Translations under genes and position numbers: made by a program | Origin: Malachius bipustulatus | Taxonomy: Eukaryota; Arthropoda; Insecta; Coleoptera; Melyridae | Length of the DNA stretch: 64,000 nucleotides | Assembly (NCBI GenBank): GCA_910589415.1 | Contig: OU342637.1 | Coordinates: 40,826,162-40,890,161 of the forward strand | Reading direction: 5' to 3' | The notes under the pieces: generated by a model | The model's database searches: none | Told to the model about the DNA's origin: nothing | Seen by the model: the letters and a program-made list of their open reading frames with translations, nothing else | Shown here: positions 19,532 to 29,820 of the stretch, piece after piece | Layout of the letters: every line of letters begins with the position of its first letter | Position numbering within the stretch: the first letter of the stretch is position 1

Positions 19532-22500
19532 AAGCCTTCGTTAGTTGTGACTTTCGAATAGGTTTTAGTTCTTGTTTGTGGTAGATTTTGTCTTTGCTTG
19601 TCAGCACTTTATCGCCTAAGTCTTCTTTGGCGTGTATCATTTTATACGGTGCTGCGGTTTTATCTCGCTGGGGATCTTTTATATACACGGGCTGATTCTG
19701 TGAGAGTGGTTCAAAGTCTTTTCTTCTTTGATTTTCGTACACTAGTCGCTTCCGTTTGCGTTCTAGTTCTTCATTATGAACTGAATTATATAGTGCATGA
19801 ATTCTATTATACAGTTCGTTTGAGTATTGAAAGTAAAAGCTTTCATCTAACACATCTAGTAGATCATTCGCTTCTAGGTGACCATAGAGTAATTCAATTG
19901 GTTTGTAATTTGTTTGGGAATGTATGGTTCTGTTATAAATAATCACCGCATTCTCGAAAACGTTTAAATTTAGAATTTTCTCTTTAGAAACAGTAATAGT
20001 TTTAATTATTTCAAGAAGAGTTCCATGAGCTCTTTCTATCGGACTGTTACTGTTTGGATGTTTGGGCGTTATTAGATGATGCGCTATTTTGTGTACCTTT
20101 AAAAGATCTTTAAATAGGCTAACGTCGAATTGGTTATCCGTAACTAAAGTTTTCGGCAATTTGTAGTGCGAAAAGAGGCTAATATATGCTTCTGCTATGT
20201 CGGCTGTATTTAGGGAATTTAGCTTTTCGTACATAACGTACTTAGTGAACGAATCTATTGCCGTCAAGTATTTCTTGTTTCGTATGGAAAAGATATCCAT
20301 GAATACAAGTTCAAAAGGGGCCTTGTCTGTAGGTGTCAGTCTCAATTTATATCGTTCGGGGTGACGTTCGTACTTTGCTTGCTGGCAGACTGTACATTCG
20401 TCGACATATTTTTGACAATCAACATTTAAATTTGGCCAGTAGTATGTTCTGGAAAGTTCGGAGGTTAGCTCTTGAGCTCCTCGATGATTTGGGGCGTGAA
20501 ATTGATTCAACAGGGTTCTTCTAAAAGGCAAGTCTGTCACATCTTTTAAGTTTTTATGACTATACGTAAATTTTATAGCGTTATCGAACATATTGTTCAC
20601 GAGGGTGGCTAAGGTTTCGTAAAATTCTGGTCGCGTACAATGAATTGCATTCGTAGTTTGAGGATCAGCATATTCTTTAAGTACGTTTCGTATCTCGCTG
20701 TCATAATTATTGTAAGTAATACTGACTAAGAATTTATCTTTACCAAAAACTGAATTTCTGCGTAATTCTGGTTGTGCTCTAAAGCTAAAGATAAATTGTT
20801 TTTTATAAAAGTTAATTGGTTTATCCGTGATCGGTAACGTCGCGTTTACATTCTCCGCTTGCGAGTGTTGACTAGCATCAGAGTTATTTTCAGGATTTTC
20901 TGGTAGGGGAGTTCTTGGAAGTGTTGATGGTTCGATTCTAATATCCGAAATTATGTTTATTTTACTACTTGATTTTTCTTTACGAGGGGTAGTTGTTTTT
21001 ACTTTCGGGAGAGCATTTAGATTTTCTAGTTGTTCATCGAGTTCATGAACTTGTAGAGGTGGACGCTCTGCGATGTCGCCTGGGTTGTTAAATAGTGACA
21101 GGAGGTCATCGGGGGTACTTACTTCCACGGGGTTTGCCTCTAGACGGGAAAGAAAGTCGGCATTGGTGTTGTATTTGCCCTTTTTATAATGAATGGTATA
21201 TTTGAACTCTTCTAGTTTTAATCTCCATCGGATTACTTTAGAAGTGGGGTCTTTGTAATTAAATAGCCATTTTAAGGGCTGATGGTCAGTGATGATATGT
21301 ATTTCATGTCCCAAAATATAGGGTCTGAACATCTTGGTTGCCCATATTACCGCTAAACACTCCCTTTCATTGGTTGTGTAATTTACTTCATGCTCGTTTA
21401 AGGTTTTACTTATGAACATGATGGGTTTATCGCTCCCTATGGGCCCTTGCGAGAGTACTGCGCCAATCCCTACGCTTGATGCGTCCGTTGTCACGTTGAA
21501 GGGTTTCGTGAAATCGGGATAGCTTAGGACCGGAGGATTTGTGATTATTTTCTTAATAGTTTCAAAAGCTTGGACGAACTCGGGACTGTGTTCTATTTTG
21601 TTTCCCTTTTTTAGGCAACGCGTCATAGGTTTGGTGATAGTTGCGTAATTTTTTACGAATTTTCGATAGTAGCCGGTGAGTCCGAGAAAAGATTTGATTT
21701 GTTTCTGGGTGGTCGGTAGTTTAACATTTTTTATTTTTTCTACCAGTTTGGGATTTGGTTTGATGCCGGTGTTCGTTACTAAATGGCCAAGGTACTCGAT
21801 TTCGGTCAGGCAAAATTCAGATTTTTCAAGCTGAACCTTGAATCTGTGCTCTCTTAGCCTTTGAAAGACTAATTGGAGATTGTTCAAATGTTCTTCGAAA
21901 GATTTACCTAACACAATGATATCGTCCAGATAAACGAGACATATATCATTAATCAGACCTTTTAAAACGTTGTTCATCACTCTGGCGAAGCAAGCTGGTG
22001 CATTCCTTAAACCAAAGGGCATGCGTAAAAAGTGCCAGTGACCTTGTTCTGTCGAGAACGCCGTTTTATGTTGGTCCTTGGGGTCGATTTCTATTTGCCA
22101 GTATCCGCTCTTAAGATCTAGTTTTGAGAATATTACGGAATTTCCTAACAGATCTAGGACTGTGGCAATATTGGGTATTGGATACTTGTCTTCAACAGTC
22201 TTTTCATTCAACTTTCGAAAATCCACCACCATGCGCCAAGACTTTTCTCCATTCTTATCTGGTTTCTTTGGAACCAAAAAGATTGGCGAGCAATAAGGGG
22301 AATCACTCTCGGTGATGATGTTTTGTCTCATCATTTCGGCAAGTTGCTTATTGATTTCGTTTCGTTGAATGTGTGGAAAACGATACGGTTTTGAAAAAAC
22401 AATTTCGTCTGTTTTCAACGGAATTTGATGTTTCGTACTGTTGGAAAAGGTTAAGATGTCACCTTCACGATAAAAGATTTCTTGATATTTCTCACATAAT

Positions 22501-23204
22501 TTTTGAGTCAAGTTTCGTTTTGGGGTAGGTAAGTGACTTAGATCTAAGGATGGTAAGTAATTAATAGATGCATCAGGTCTTGTTGCATTGCAAATATCAG
22601 TTTCGTTTTTATTAATGTGTTGGGCGTGAATTTGCTCCTTGAATTGTCTAGGCAATTCTTCGAGGTTTCGTATTACTGGTACCTCGCAGTGGTAGTTATC
22701 TGCCGTTGTTATAGTGTCAGGAATTACTCCGCCGCTCACATATTGTGTCGGTATTAACACTGTGCCTTTTCTTATTTTAATGGGGACTTTCACTTTAGTC
22801 ACTTCTTGTTCTATTTCGTTATTACAGTCCGCTACCTTGGGATCATATTTCAGCAGCTGGTGAGTTAGGTCATTTAACTTTACCGTTCCAAGTGCATAAT
22901 TAATTTCTGCATTGGTTATTTGCAAAATATCGGAGCCTATTAGAATATCAAAACTGTGATGGAAGTTAACAATGAAAAGTTTTATAAATTGACCTACCTT
23001 AAAAAGATCTATGATTACGCATCTTTGATGTCTAGATTCATTTCCTATTGTTTTCAAAATAAAATCCTCGTCATACACATAGTCAAGGAAATATTTGTTA
23101 ACAATGTCTGGATTAATAAGCGAGTGAGTGGAACCTGTGTCTATCATCATATTTAACTCGGGGTTGTCAAATTTAAGGCATGGTAATATTGGATCTATTG
23201 GCAT
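19479..23204 (-). CDS. pol: Errantiviral Pol (protease, reverse transcriptase, RNase H, integrase)
   Basis: 1241 codons from the first ATG, though translation probably enters by frameshift from gag. Domains in order: aspartic protease with IDTGS at residues 21-25; Ty3/gypsy RT with DLKSGYWQIEI (about 360), LPFGL-type motif MPFGLRNAPACF and YLDD (about 425); RNase H with TTDASSVGIGAVLSQ (about 575) and NADFLSRL; integrase with a His-His-Cys-Cys finger (HAPNHRG..CTVCQQA, about 900-940) and catalytic residues in FMDIF, TDNQFD and SPIERAHG (about 970-1060). All hallmark residues are present. It starts 30 bp downstream of the gag stop in the -1 frame, and that frame is open back across the gag end. 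It ends inside the start of env. Confidence 0.95.
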   Translation of the reverse strand: MPIDPILPCLKFDNPELNMMIDTGSTHSLINPDIVNKYFLDYVYDEDFILKTIGNESRHQRCVIIDLFKVGQFIKLFIVNFHHSFDILIGSDILQITNAEINYALGTVKLNDLTHQLLKYDPKVADCNNEIEQEVTKVKVPIKIRKGTVLIPTQYVSGGVIPDTITTADNYHCEVPVIRNLEELPRQFKEQIHAQHINKNETDICNATRPDASINYLPSLDLSHLPTPKRNLTQKLCEKYQEIFYREGDILTFSNSTKHQIPLKTDEIVFSKPYRFPHIQRNEINKQLAEMMRQNIITESDSPYCSPIFLVPKKPDKNGEKSWRMVVDFRKLNEKTVEDKYPIPNIATVLDLLGNSVIFSKLDLKSGYWQIEIDPKDQHKTAFSTEQGHWHFLRMPFGLRNAPACFARVMNNVLKGLINDICLVYLDDIIVLGKSFEEHLNNLQLVFQRLREHRFKVQLEKSEFCLTEIEYLGHLVTNTGIKPNPKLVEKIKNVKLPTTQKQIKSFLGLTGYYRKFVKNYATITKPMTRCLKKGNKIEHSPEFVQAFETIKKIITNPPVLSYPDFTKPFNVTTDASSVGIGAVLSQGPIGSDKPIMFISKTLNEHEVNYTTNERECLAVIWATKMFRPYILGHEIHIITDHQPLKWLFNYKDPTSKVIRWRLKLEEFKYTIHYKKGKYNTNADFLSRLEANPVEVSTPDDLLSLFNNPGDIAERPPLQVHELDEQLENLNALPKVKTTTPRKEKSSSKINIISDIRIEPSTLPRTPLPENPENNSDASQHSQAENVNATLPITDKPINFYKKQFIFSFRAQPELRRNSVFGKDKFLVSITYNNYDSEIRNVLKEYADPQTTNAIHCTRPEFYETLATLVNNMFDNAIKFTYSHKNLKDVTDLPFRRTLLNQFHAPNHRGAQELTSELSRTYYWPNLNVDCQKYVDECTVCQQAKYERHPERYKLRLTPTDKAPFELVFMDIFSIRNKKYLTAIDSFTKYVMYEKLNSLNTADIAEAYISLFSHYKLPKTLVTDNQFDVSLFKDLLKVHKIAHHLITPKHPNSNSPIERAHGTLLEIIKTITVSKEKILNLNVFENAVIIYNRTIHSQTNYKPIELLYGHLEANDLLDVLDESFYFQYSNELYNRIHALYNSVHNEELERKRKRLVYENQRRKDFEPLSQNQPVYIKDPQRDKTAAPYKMIHAKEDLGDKVLTSKDKIYHKQELKPIRKSQLTKAFVPDEPVGRPSTSSLTT

Positions 23205-23250
23205 TTTATAATAGTCGTAGTTTTTGGTTATAGCTAGGTTTGTTTTTCGT
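23205..23250 (-). promoter_or_regulatory. Probable gag-pol -1 frameshift region
   Basis: Gag ends ..GAC GAA AAA CAA ACC TAG. The pol frame is -1 relative to gag and open through this stretch (CGA AAA ACA AAC CTA..) down to the pol ATG at 23202-23204. The GAAAAAC run is the obvious slip site. Position and frame are seen; use as a frameshift is inferred from related elements. Confidence 0.6.
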
Positions 23251-24676
23251 CTGTCGCAAGTTGACGAAAATTTTCAACCTTTGATGGATCTTGGTCATGG
23301 AATTCGTGCTCTATATCACGAGATTGAATATCTTGCGGATTCGCTTCATAGTCACAACTTACATTATTACCGTAGTAGTTATGTTCGTCATCATATGACA
23401 GATAGCTGGGGTCGTGAACCTCGTTCATGTACTCGGTTTGACCAGGTGTAATTTCTACATCTTGCATTTCTGCAGAAAGGACTTCTGTATAATTAATCTG
23501 TGGTCTTGGCTGACGCCAATTTTTAAAGTTTGAGTTCAATGATCTATTTAGAGATCTCGCGTTGTTTGTGAACATAGGCGTTGGTCTGTTTGTAGAGGGG
23601 TTCGTTCGATTAATTTGCCCATTAGTACCGAACGCATTATTGGAGAATTGAGATGCATGCATTCGTTGGGAATTTATAGGTTGTGCATTTTGAAAATTGA
23701 AATTCGCTGGGCGAATCGGATTGAACGCTGGTCTTGTAGCCTGTTGAACGGGCGAATTACTTGTATTATAGAAATTGTTTGACCGTTGGTTTGGGAAATA
23801 ATTCGGAGTAAAGGACGGTCTATACACAGGACTGACTTTATAATTTTCCGACGGTTTTTGCATACCTGATTTATGTGTCTTTTCGTGCGGATGTTTACTT
23901 ATATAGTTTAGCACAATGCTATTCGCTTCTGTCAGGGATTTTGGTGATTTAATATCCAAAATGGTTTGCAATAAGGGAGGACAGTTGTTATACAGCACTT
24001 CGAGCGCTGTCTGCTCGTTAATTTCTTTGTATACGATTTTCTGGTTGTTAGTAATGTCGTCGTCCATTTGGGTTTTTATGTCTAGTTGGGTTTGCAACGT
24101 TTTGATACGTTCAATGAAGTCATTTACATTTTCTTGGTTCCGAATTCTTAAAGTTTTGAATTGGTGAGCCAAAATTTTGCGATCGGTAAAATCGCCAAAT
24201 TTATTTCGGAGTGCCTGCTTTAAAGAAGGCCAATCCGTTAAGTCGGATCGACAACTCACGAAATCATTTGCTTCCTTCTCTAGTTTATTGCAGATCATAC
24301 AAAAAACATACTGATTAAGGGTATCGTCATTGCTGTTCCCGTACCTATGATAGTAAGGGTCTATTTTTAGGATGAATGTTTCCAGGGTAGATGGTTGTCC
24401 GGAGAATCTGGGGAGGATTTCCCCGTAATTTCTCGCTGAAGAAATTAGGGTTTCAACCGAAGGTTGGTTGGTACCTGCTGCATTGGCATTCGATCTAGTT
24501 TCAGGGGGTGCCATATTTATTGGATTATTTACAAGAATATGTTCGTTTCCCTGATCGAGAGCAAGTTGGTCAATTGATACGTTTAAGTCCTCACCTTCTA
24601 GACTTTCTATTCCTTCTGGATTACCTAACGATTCGTTTCCGCTAGTGTATTCTACAGATTGCTCAGAGTCACTCAT
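23234..24676 (-). CDS. gag: Errantiviral Gag
   Basis: 480 codons starting at ATG 24674-24676. The N-terminal roughly 90 residues are acidic and low-complexity. A retrotransposon-Gag-type capsid domain follows (about 85-260), with the landmark LPRFSGQPSTLETFI and an LKQALRNKFGD..NQENVNDFIERI segment. The C-terminal third is Asn/Pro/Arg-rich (repeated TNRP and NNAR-like words) and probably binds RNA. No CCHC zinc knuckle is present, which is normal for errantiviral Gag. Separated from the pol ATG by 30 bp and probably linked to it by -1 frameshifting. Confidence 0.9.
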   Translation of the reverse strand: MSDSEQSVEYTSGNESLGNPEGIESLEGEDLNVSIDQLALDQGNEHILVNNPINMAPPETRSNANAAGTNQPSVETLISSARNYGEILPRFSGQPSTLETFILKIDPYYHRYGNSNDDTLNQYVFCMICNKLEKEANDFVSCRSDLTDWPSLKQALRNKFGDFTDRKILAHQFKTLRIRNQENVNDFIERIKTLQTQLDIKTQMDDDITNNQKIVYKEINEQTALEVLYNNCPPLLQTILDIKSPKSLTEANSIVLNYISKHPHEKTHKSGMQKPSENYKVSPVYRPSFTPNYFPNQRSNNFYNTSNSPVQQATRPAFNPIRPANFNFQNAQPINSQRMHASQFSNNAFGTNGQINRTNPSTNRPTPMFTNNARSLNRSLNSNFKNWRQPRPQINYTEVLSAEMQDVEITPGQTEYMNEVHDPSYLSYDDEHNYYGNNVSCDYEANPQDIQSRDIEHEFHDQDPSKVENFRQLATDEKQT

Positions 24677-25374
24677 AAAAATAATGTCTTTGGTGGTAAA
24701 AATAAAATTATTTAGATAGTACGTAAGTACTTAGACTTGAGTCTGCATGTTAAAAAGCGGGTAAATATTTATCGAAATTTTACGAAATGTCAATAATAGT
24801 TGTTATTTTAAGTTTGAATCGCTTTCTGATTTAAGGGTTTCAAAAAAGGCGAGAAGAAAGGTATAATAAGTGGTTAGTTATATACATATAAAATACATAT
24901 AAAATGCAATAAAAATGTAAATATCTGCAATTTCCGATATACTGCACGAATAATCTCTCACACAGCAAAGATTAGGGGTTACTTGAGTTATTTACTATTT
25001 TTATATACTGGATATAAAAACAACAAATATTTCGTGGTTATAAAAGTGTGATTGCTACACTTAAAATGAAAATCTTAAAATTACAAAATAAAATTTGTTT
25101 CTAAAAATAAAGGTAATGCAAAATTTGTCATGCAAAATAACATTAATTAAACTCAGCTTTCTTGTATTAACTTGATTCTTAAGACGTGAATAAAAATTAA
25201 ATGTTAAAAACGTTAAAACACAAGCGTCGTTGCTTCTGGTGTTCTTCAATTGTTATGATTCTTCTTTAATTATTATATATATGGTTTCTTGTGAACCTTG
25301 ATTGATTATGAGTATAATACTCGTATAATTGTTTCCAAAATTGTTGTAAAAATATATTTCTGACCTTTGATTTC
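24677..25374 (-). other. Errantiviral leader, gag-proximal part
   Basis: Untranslated leader between PBS and gag, AT-rich, without a recognisable coding region. In this family it would hold packaging signals and the env splice donor; I cannot point to either. Confidence 0.5.
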
Positions 25375-25590
25375 GGAGGAGACCTGGTTGATCCTGGTTG
25401 CTCGTTTCCTTGTAGTTTTTGGAGGAGACCTGGTTGATTTCCGGGTTGCTCGTTTCCTTGCAGTTTCTGGAGGAGACCTGGTTGATTTCCGGGTTGCTCG
25501 TTTCCTTAGGGACAGGTTCGAATTTTCGTGTTCTTGGTCGGCTACGGAGTCGGTGCTGGAGGTATCCACACGGAATCCGAATTTACGCAC
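25306..25590 (-). CDS. Possible upstream ORF in the errantiviral leader (basic repeat peptide)
   Basis: A sense-strand ORF of 94 codons starts 39 bp after the 5' LTR. Its middle is made of the leader tandem repeat and reads twice as RKRATRKSTRSPPE/K, a strongly basic, Ser/Pro-containing peptide. A third repeat is out of phase because the repeat spacing changes from 48 to 46 bp. It may be a translated upstream ORF, an RNA-binding peptide or just an open frame through the repeat. There are no homologues I can name, and coding status is doubtful. Confidence 0.25.
   Translation of the reverse strand: MRKFGFRVDTSSTDSVADQEHENSNLSLRKRATRKSTRSPPETARKRATRKSTRSPPKTTRKRATRINQVSSEIKGQKYIFTTILETIIRVLYS
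25375..25510 (-). repeat. 46/48-bp tandem repeat in the errantiviral leader (three copies)
   Basis: Copies start at 25375, 25421 and 25469 with the word ggaggagacctggttgat and share ggttgctcgtttcctt. It lies between PBS and gag. Confidence 0.85.
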
Positions 25591-25619
25591 TTACACGGCA
25601 CACACGAAAAAATCCGGAT

Positions 25620-25629
25620 GACTGCGCCA
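25620..25629 (-). other. Primer-binding site
   Basis: Sense-strand TGGCGCAGTC begins at the last base of the 5' LTR. The first ten bases match the serine-tRNA type PBS described for 17.6/297-like errantiviruses; further bases diverge, so the tRNA assignment is tentative. Confidence 0.7.
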
Positions 25630-25959
25630 GTTATGTATTTGTTTTCTAATTTACCTTTTTTAAAAAGGTTGATTTAATTAGAAACCAATACAATTAGTGA
25701 AGCCTACTAGTAAAACAAGATGTTGGTTTTACATTTATATATTTCCGATAAGTACACTTAGGACTTTTCCTAAACAGCAATAAATTATATTCGTCAACTG
25801 CGATGTGAACCCGTCGAAAGCATATCGTAGACTTAGTGAGTTACAGTAAAATTAACTATTCGATGTTAAAGCAACAATGCTTGATTAGCGGGAAAACGGG
25901 AGTAAAATGCAGGAATGCATTTTATTTGTTGCACAGTGTACAGTGTTGTCATATTGACT
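25629..25959 (-). repeat. 5' LTR of the errantivirus
   Basis: 331 bp, same as 17285-17615. It is followed by the right target duplication GGTA (25960-25963). Confidence 0.93.
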
Positions 25960-26154
25960 GGTATGCGCTGTAATCCTTCTTACGGTATGATTTATTGTAT
26001 ACCTATTGATTGGATGGGAATATTTGTCGATTCTTTGTTAAGACCGTTTCTTAAGTTCGAAACTGTATCTTTTGAAGAAAAAATTTGTTCTAAAATTACT
26101 CATTAGGTAGATTATTCTTATTGATTATGAATACAGTCTTTTTCTTTTGGTTTT

Positions 26155-26300
26155 CGTCTTTTGTCAATTGCTTTTCCTGATTTGTCAAATGATTTTCCCA
26201 TTTATCAAACGCCAGTGCGTGATTTTTCAATTGAAATTCCTCTTTTGTCAAATGAGATTCCTTTTTTATCAAATGCTTTTCCAGTATTATGATACTGTCA
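26155..26300. repeat. Degenerate 21-bp minisatellite
   Basis: About six to seven units of a tttgtcaaatgattttcc-like word spaced by 21 bp. On the minus strand the frame stays open and reads as seven-residue repeats (HLTKEEF, HLTNQEK, QLTKDEN). Probably non-coding DNA whose period happens to be a multiple of three. Confidence 0.6.
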
Positions 26301-26584
26301 CTGCGAGTAAATGGGAAAAGCAATTGACATAAAGTGAAACTGATTTGACATACCGTGTGTCCCCGGATAGGTGAAACGACTCTTATAAAAGAAAAAAAAA
26401 ATTTTGATTTAAATTTTAATTTTTTGGGGTTCAGCCCTGCTTGGCTAAAGAATAATTCAGAATTCGGATATTCAGGTATGTCTTCACCATACCATTAGGG
26501 CAAATGTATCGTTCAGAAAGCGCTATTGTTTTTCAACCATCGGATTGCTGTAATTGATATAATAATTTATTAATTTATTATTAT

Positions 26585-27010
26585 ATCAATTCCTTTCATG
26601 AATATTCAGGTGTTGTAATTTTAGATTTTTGGCTATAAAAACTGCCTTTCGTGTGTTGCTGGATTTGTTATTTTTCCACACGAAGGAGAAAGATCAACCC
26701 TATATCACGATTTCGTGAAAACTCGCCATGTGCGGACCCAAAACGGTCACCTGGATTTTTTGAAATTCAGAATCCGGTTATTCAGATGTTGTAATTTTTG
26801 ATTTTGGGCTTTAAAAACCGTCTTTCGTGCGTCGCTGGGGTTTTTATTTTTCGAAATCACGTAGAAAGATTAACCCTATCATGTCCTGTGAAAACCACGG
26901 GGGCTCAGAACGGCCACCGTGATTTTTTTACAAATTTTACATTCAGAATCCGGATATTCAGGTGTTGTAATTTTCGATTTTCGCCTATAAAAACTGCCTT
27001 TGACATGATT
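26585..27010 (+). repeat. Tandem repeat, about 178-bp period, roughly 2.3 copies
   Basis: Equivalent points attcaggtgttgtaatttt lie at about 26602, 26780 and 26957. Units share ctataaaaactgcctttcgtg and gaaagatcaaccctat. A single partial start word (aattcagaattcggatattcagg) also occurs at 26457. Sequence between the units differs by small indels, so this is an old array. Confidence 0.7.
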
Positions 27011-27051
27011 TCTTTTGTAAAACCCAAATTATGATCTGACAACGAATTTTT

Positions 27052-27177
27052 TCATGTAACAAGAGATTGTTGTGATGACTTGTCACATTCCTGACGACTT
27101 GCTAAATTTGTGACGACTATGGTCACATTTTCCTCTGGACAAGCTGTCAGAGTAGATAATAATCTCTTGCCACATGA
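27052..27177. mobile_element. Small inverted-repeat element, 126 bp
   Basis: The ends tcatgtaacaagagatt (27052-27068) and aatctcttgccacatga (27161-27177) are inverted copies with two mismatches. No coding capacity. Possibly a MITE. Confidence 0.4.
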
Positions 27178-28752
27178 ATTGATTTGGTTTCTGCAACCGG
27201 ACTTTATACATACCTATAGGTACTTAACTATGTTCCATTGATCAACTGCATGGATGTTTATAGTCCAGTCAAAGACCTAAAATTTATTTTTCCATAAAAT
27301 CATGCTGTAGTTCCAAGAGTTTCAGGAATAGATTCTCTGAAAAATAACTTAAATCAATTACAGTTTTTACAACTTCAGTTTTTGACCAATGTATTGAAAA
27401 CATAGGAGCTTTACTTCACAAAATTGTAGAATATTAATTTGCCTACAAAAAGGTGGGTAAAATATGAAATTTGGCCGAAAGCGTGGCTGGCCGTGGCGTT
27501 TCAATATAATTACGCTTTTTTCAGTGATGAACAGCAGACGATGATTTATTAATGAGTGAAATTTCATAATATTATTATGAAGTGTGGGTGGCCCTAGCTG
27601 AAAGTGTGGCTGCCGAAGCGTTTTTCAGAATCTAACTACCTACATCAGCAGAAGCGGGTTTTCAACCTTTTAACAAATGATACATCTAATCTCTATGTAA
27701 TCTACCATCTAGGTACCTCTAAGTACACCTATTGGACTTTTTTTGTAGTGTGAATCGTTTAGCCAGTAAATCGATTCGCTAAAACCTAAAACAACCACCT
27801 TTTTCAAAATGCTTAAGGGTGGAGGTGCTGAAAAAGTGACTGCGATGGGGGCTCCCTTTAAGGCTCACCTAACGAAATGCATACGTAAAAGTGCTGCCCG
27901 GACTTTTTCTGGATATCGGCCGTTTTGCCTTAATATTTTCCTATACTACTGTTTATAGTACCTAAATATTCAAAATGAATTCTGAAAAAATTACTCACAT
28001 CTTCTTTTATCTTCTACCTATCTGGTGTTATAATGGTACCTACCTACTCTTTCATCCCTCTATTTTAGAATGGGAGGCTGCAAATTTATTATTTTCCATG
28101 CTTGAAAGCATAAAACAGCATGTTGGCACCTGAAACCTTTATTGGTTTACCCCAAATTATTATAAGTGAACTTCCTCGTAGGTAAGCTGAATGCATACAC
28201 ACTTCTTATTTTGTCGAACGACTCCAGTATTTGACAATTTTATTAATACACCCTATCGCCTACTATTTTATTCAAAAAATTGCTACTTATTTGCTATTTA
28301 CTACGAAGTTAAATTATAGTTAGTTTTTTCTAATCTAAAACATTAGGCTACTCTAAATTTACTGCTGTTTCATGGCTTGCATATAGTCGATGCGACAGAA
28401 CGAAATTCAGATCGAAATGGGAGAAGCGGAGGCAAAAGTGGAGATACGATGTTTTGTCTTGTCGAGTAAACTCGTATATCTGAACAGGAAAGCAGACGTT
28501 GAAGGTGGTTCGTTAGCGTAATGACAGGTTATATTCACGGTTTTGCTACGAAATATCGCGTGACCTCCATTAACGTTCTGGTCTCCTGCTAGACGGATTA
28601 CAGCAATGACGAGAAATTTTGTTTTTGACCAGGTTTCCCAGTTTCCAAGTGGGTCAAGTGCAATCTTAGACAAGGAAAGAGAATAAAACTCATTCAATTT
28701 TCTGACCTTTTTCAAGCAAGCAATTTATTTAACGGCCGACTTAATTATAAAG
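27178..28752. other. Long non-coding stretch
   Basis: Mostly unique AT-rich sequence. 28380-28740 is more balanced in base composition and has an uninterrupted minus-strand frame (28407-28715), but it resembles no known protein and has no supporting signals. Two related segments (gaaagcgtggctggccgtggcg at about 27477 and gaaagtgtggctgccgaagcg at about 27600) suggest a small local duplication. Confidence 0.35.
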
Positions 28753-29820
28753 CGTGCCGTTAAAAGGTACCACCAATATAACCACAGATTTCAGTGTAAA
28801 AAATATGACGATATAACTGGAATTATCTATGTCCAAAAAGGCACCCTTTATAAGATACAGCCTTAAAAGGTGGCGAACCAAAAAACACGTTTTCCAGAAA
28901 GTCAATAATGTATTAACTGAGAAGCTTCAAATTTGCACCTTGCACATTACACCGCAATACTATACTATTGTTAAGAGCAATAAAGTGACATAAGTAGTTT
29001 TACAAACATTCACATACATGAGTGTTCCTGTTTTTGATGCCACTTCTCACTTTTTACCCCAGGTCATTTTTTCTGCGCGCCACTGATTGATTCTGATTTT
29101 TTTATTTAAAGGCTACCTATTGCTAAACTTTTTGTCCTTTTATAAAAATTTAGTATCTTGCATCGTATTCCCGCAATTAATTTTTAATAATGAATTTAAG
29201 ACACGAAATGTTTTTTTTTCTCATTTTATAATTAAAATAATAATTTTTTCTGTGACGGTGAAAAAAGACATATTATCCCCTTTGGCGGATATAAGAATGC
29301 CTCTTTATATGGACTGCTTTTTATCGGGGAAAAAAATAAATTGGAAGGAAAAAAATTAGTATTTTTTCCTCGATATGGCCGCTTTGTCATAGCTACATTA
29401 ACACTCCGATATCATCAAATTTATATCTAATAACACGGACACGAAAGTTACATATTAATTCCTTTTTTCTTAATTTTTAAATTCACTCATCGAAAACTTA
29501 CAAGCATCTGTGCAAAACTTTCTTCAATTGTAATGAAATTATGACATTTATCGCGTTAAATCGTTTCGTTACCAGGCAACGTCGATTACTACAAAAATTA
29601 GACCTGCTGCAGTTTGAAAATTCAACTGCATTTTCATCAAAATTCTAATTACGTTTTTCGATCTTCTAGCACCAGGGGCTTCTTCTCACAGAAAAAATTG
29701 TACATTATACAAAAAAAAGTACGATTTTAGGCTCTTGATGTGTTTTCCCCTCCGCTAATGCGTCGGGAACGAAATCAAATCTCGAGCTAAAATCTATTAA
29801 TTTTTCCCTTGTATAATAAA

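Larger units (their letters stand above)
17285..25959 (-). mobile_element. Complete endogenous errantivirus (Ty3/gypsy-type LTR retroelement with env)
   Basis: An 8675-bp element reading right to left: 5' LTR (25629-25959), primer-binding site, leader, gag, pol, env, polypurine tract, 3' LTR (17285-17615). The LTRs are 331 bp, start AGT and end ACT in the sense direction, and appear identical. A 4-bp target duplication, GGTA, flanks it (17281-17284 and 25960-25963). All three large ORFs are open. The gag-pol-env order and an env with the errantiviral cleavage and fusion region place it with insect errantiviruses such as 17.6/297/gypsy. Identical LTRs imply recent insertion. Confidence 0.95.

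Noticed and set aside
28407..28715. 102-codon minus-strand ORF in a more GC-balanced stretch
   Set aside because: No motif, splice signal or homologue recognised, and residue order looks random. Kept only as a note in the non-coding entry.
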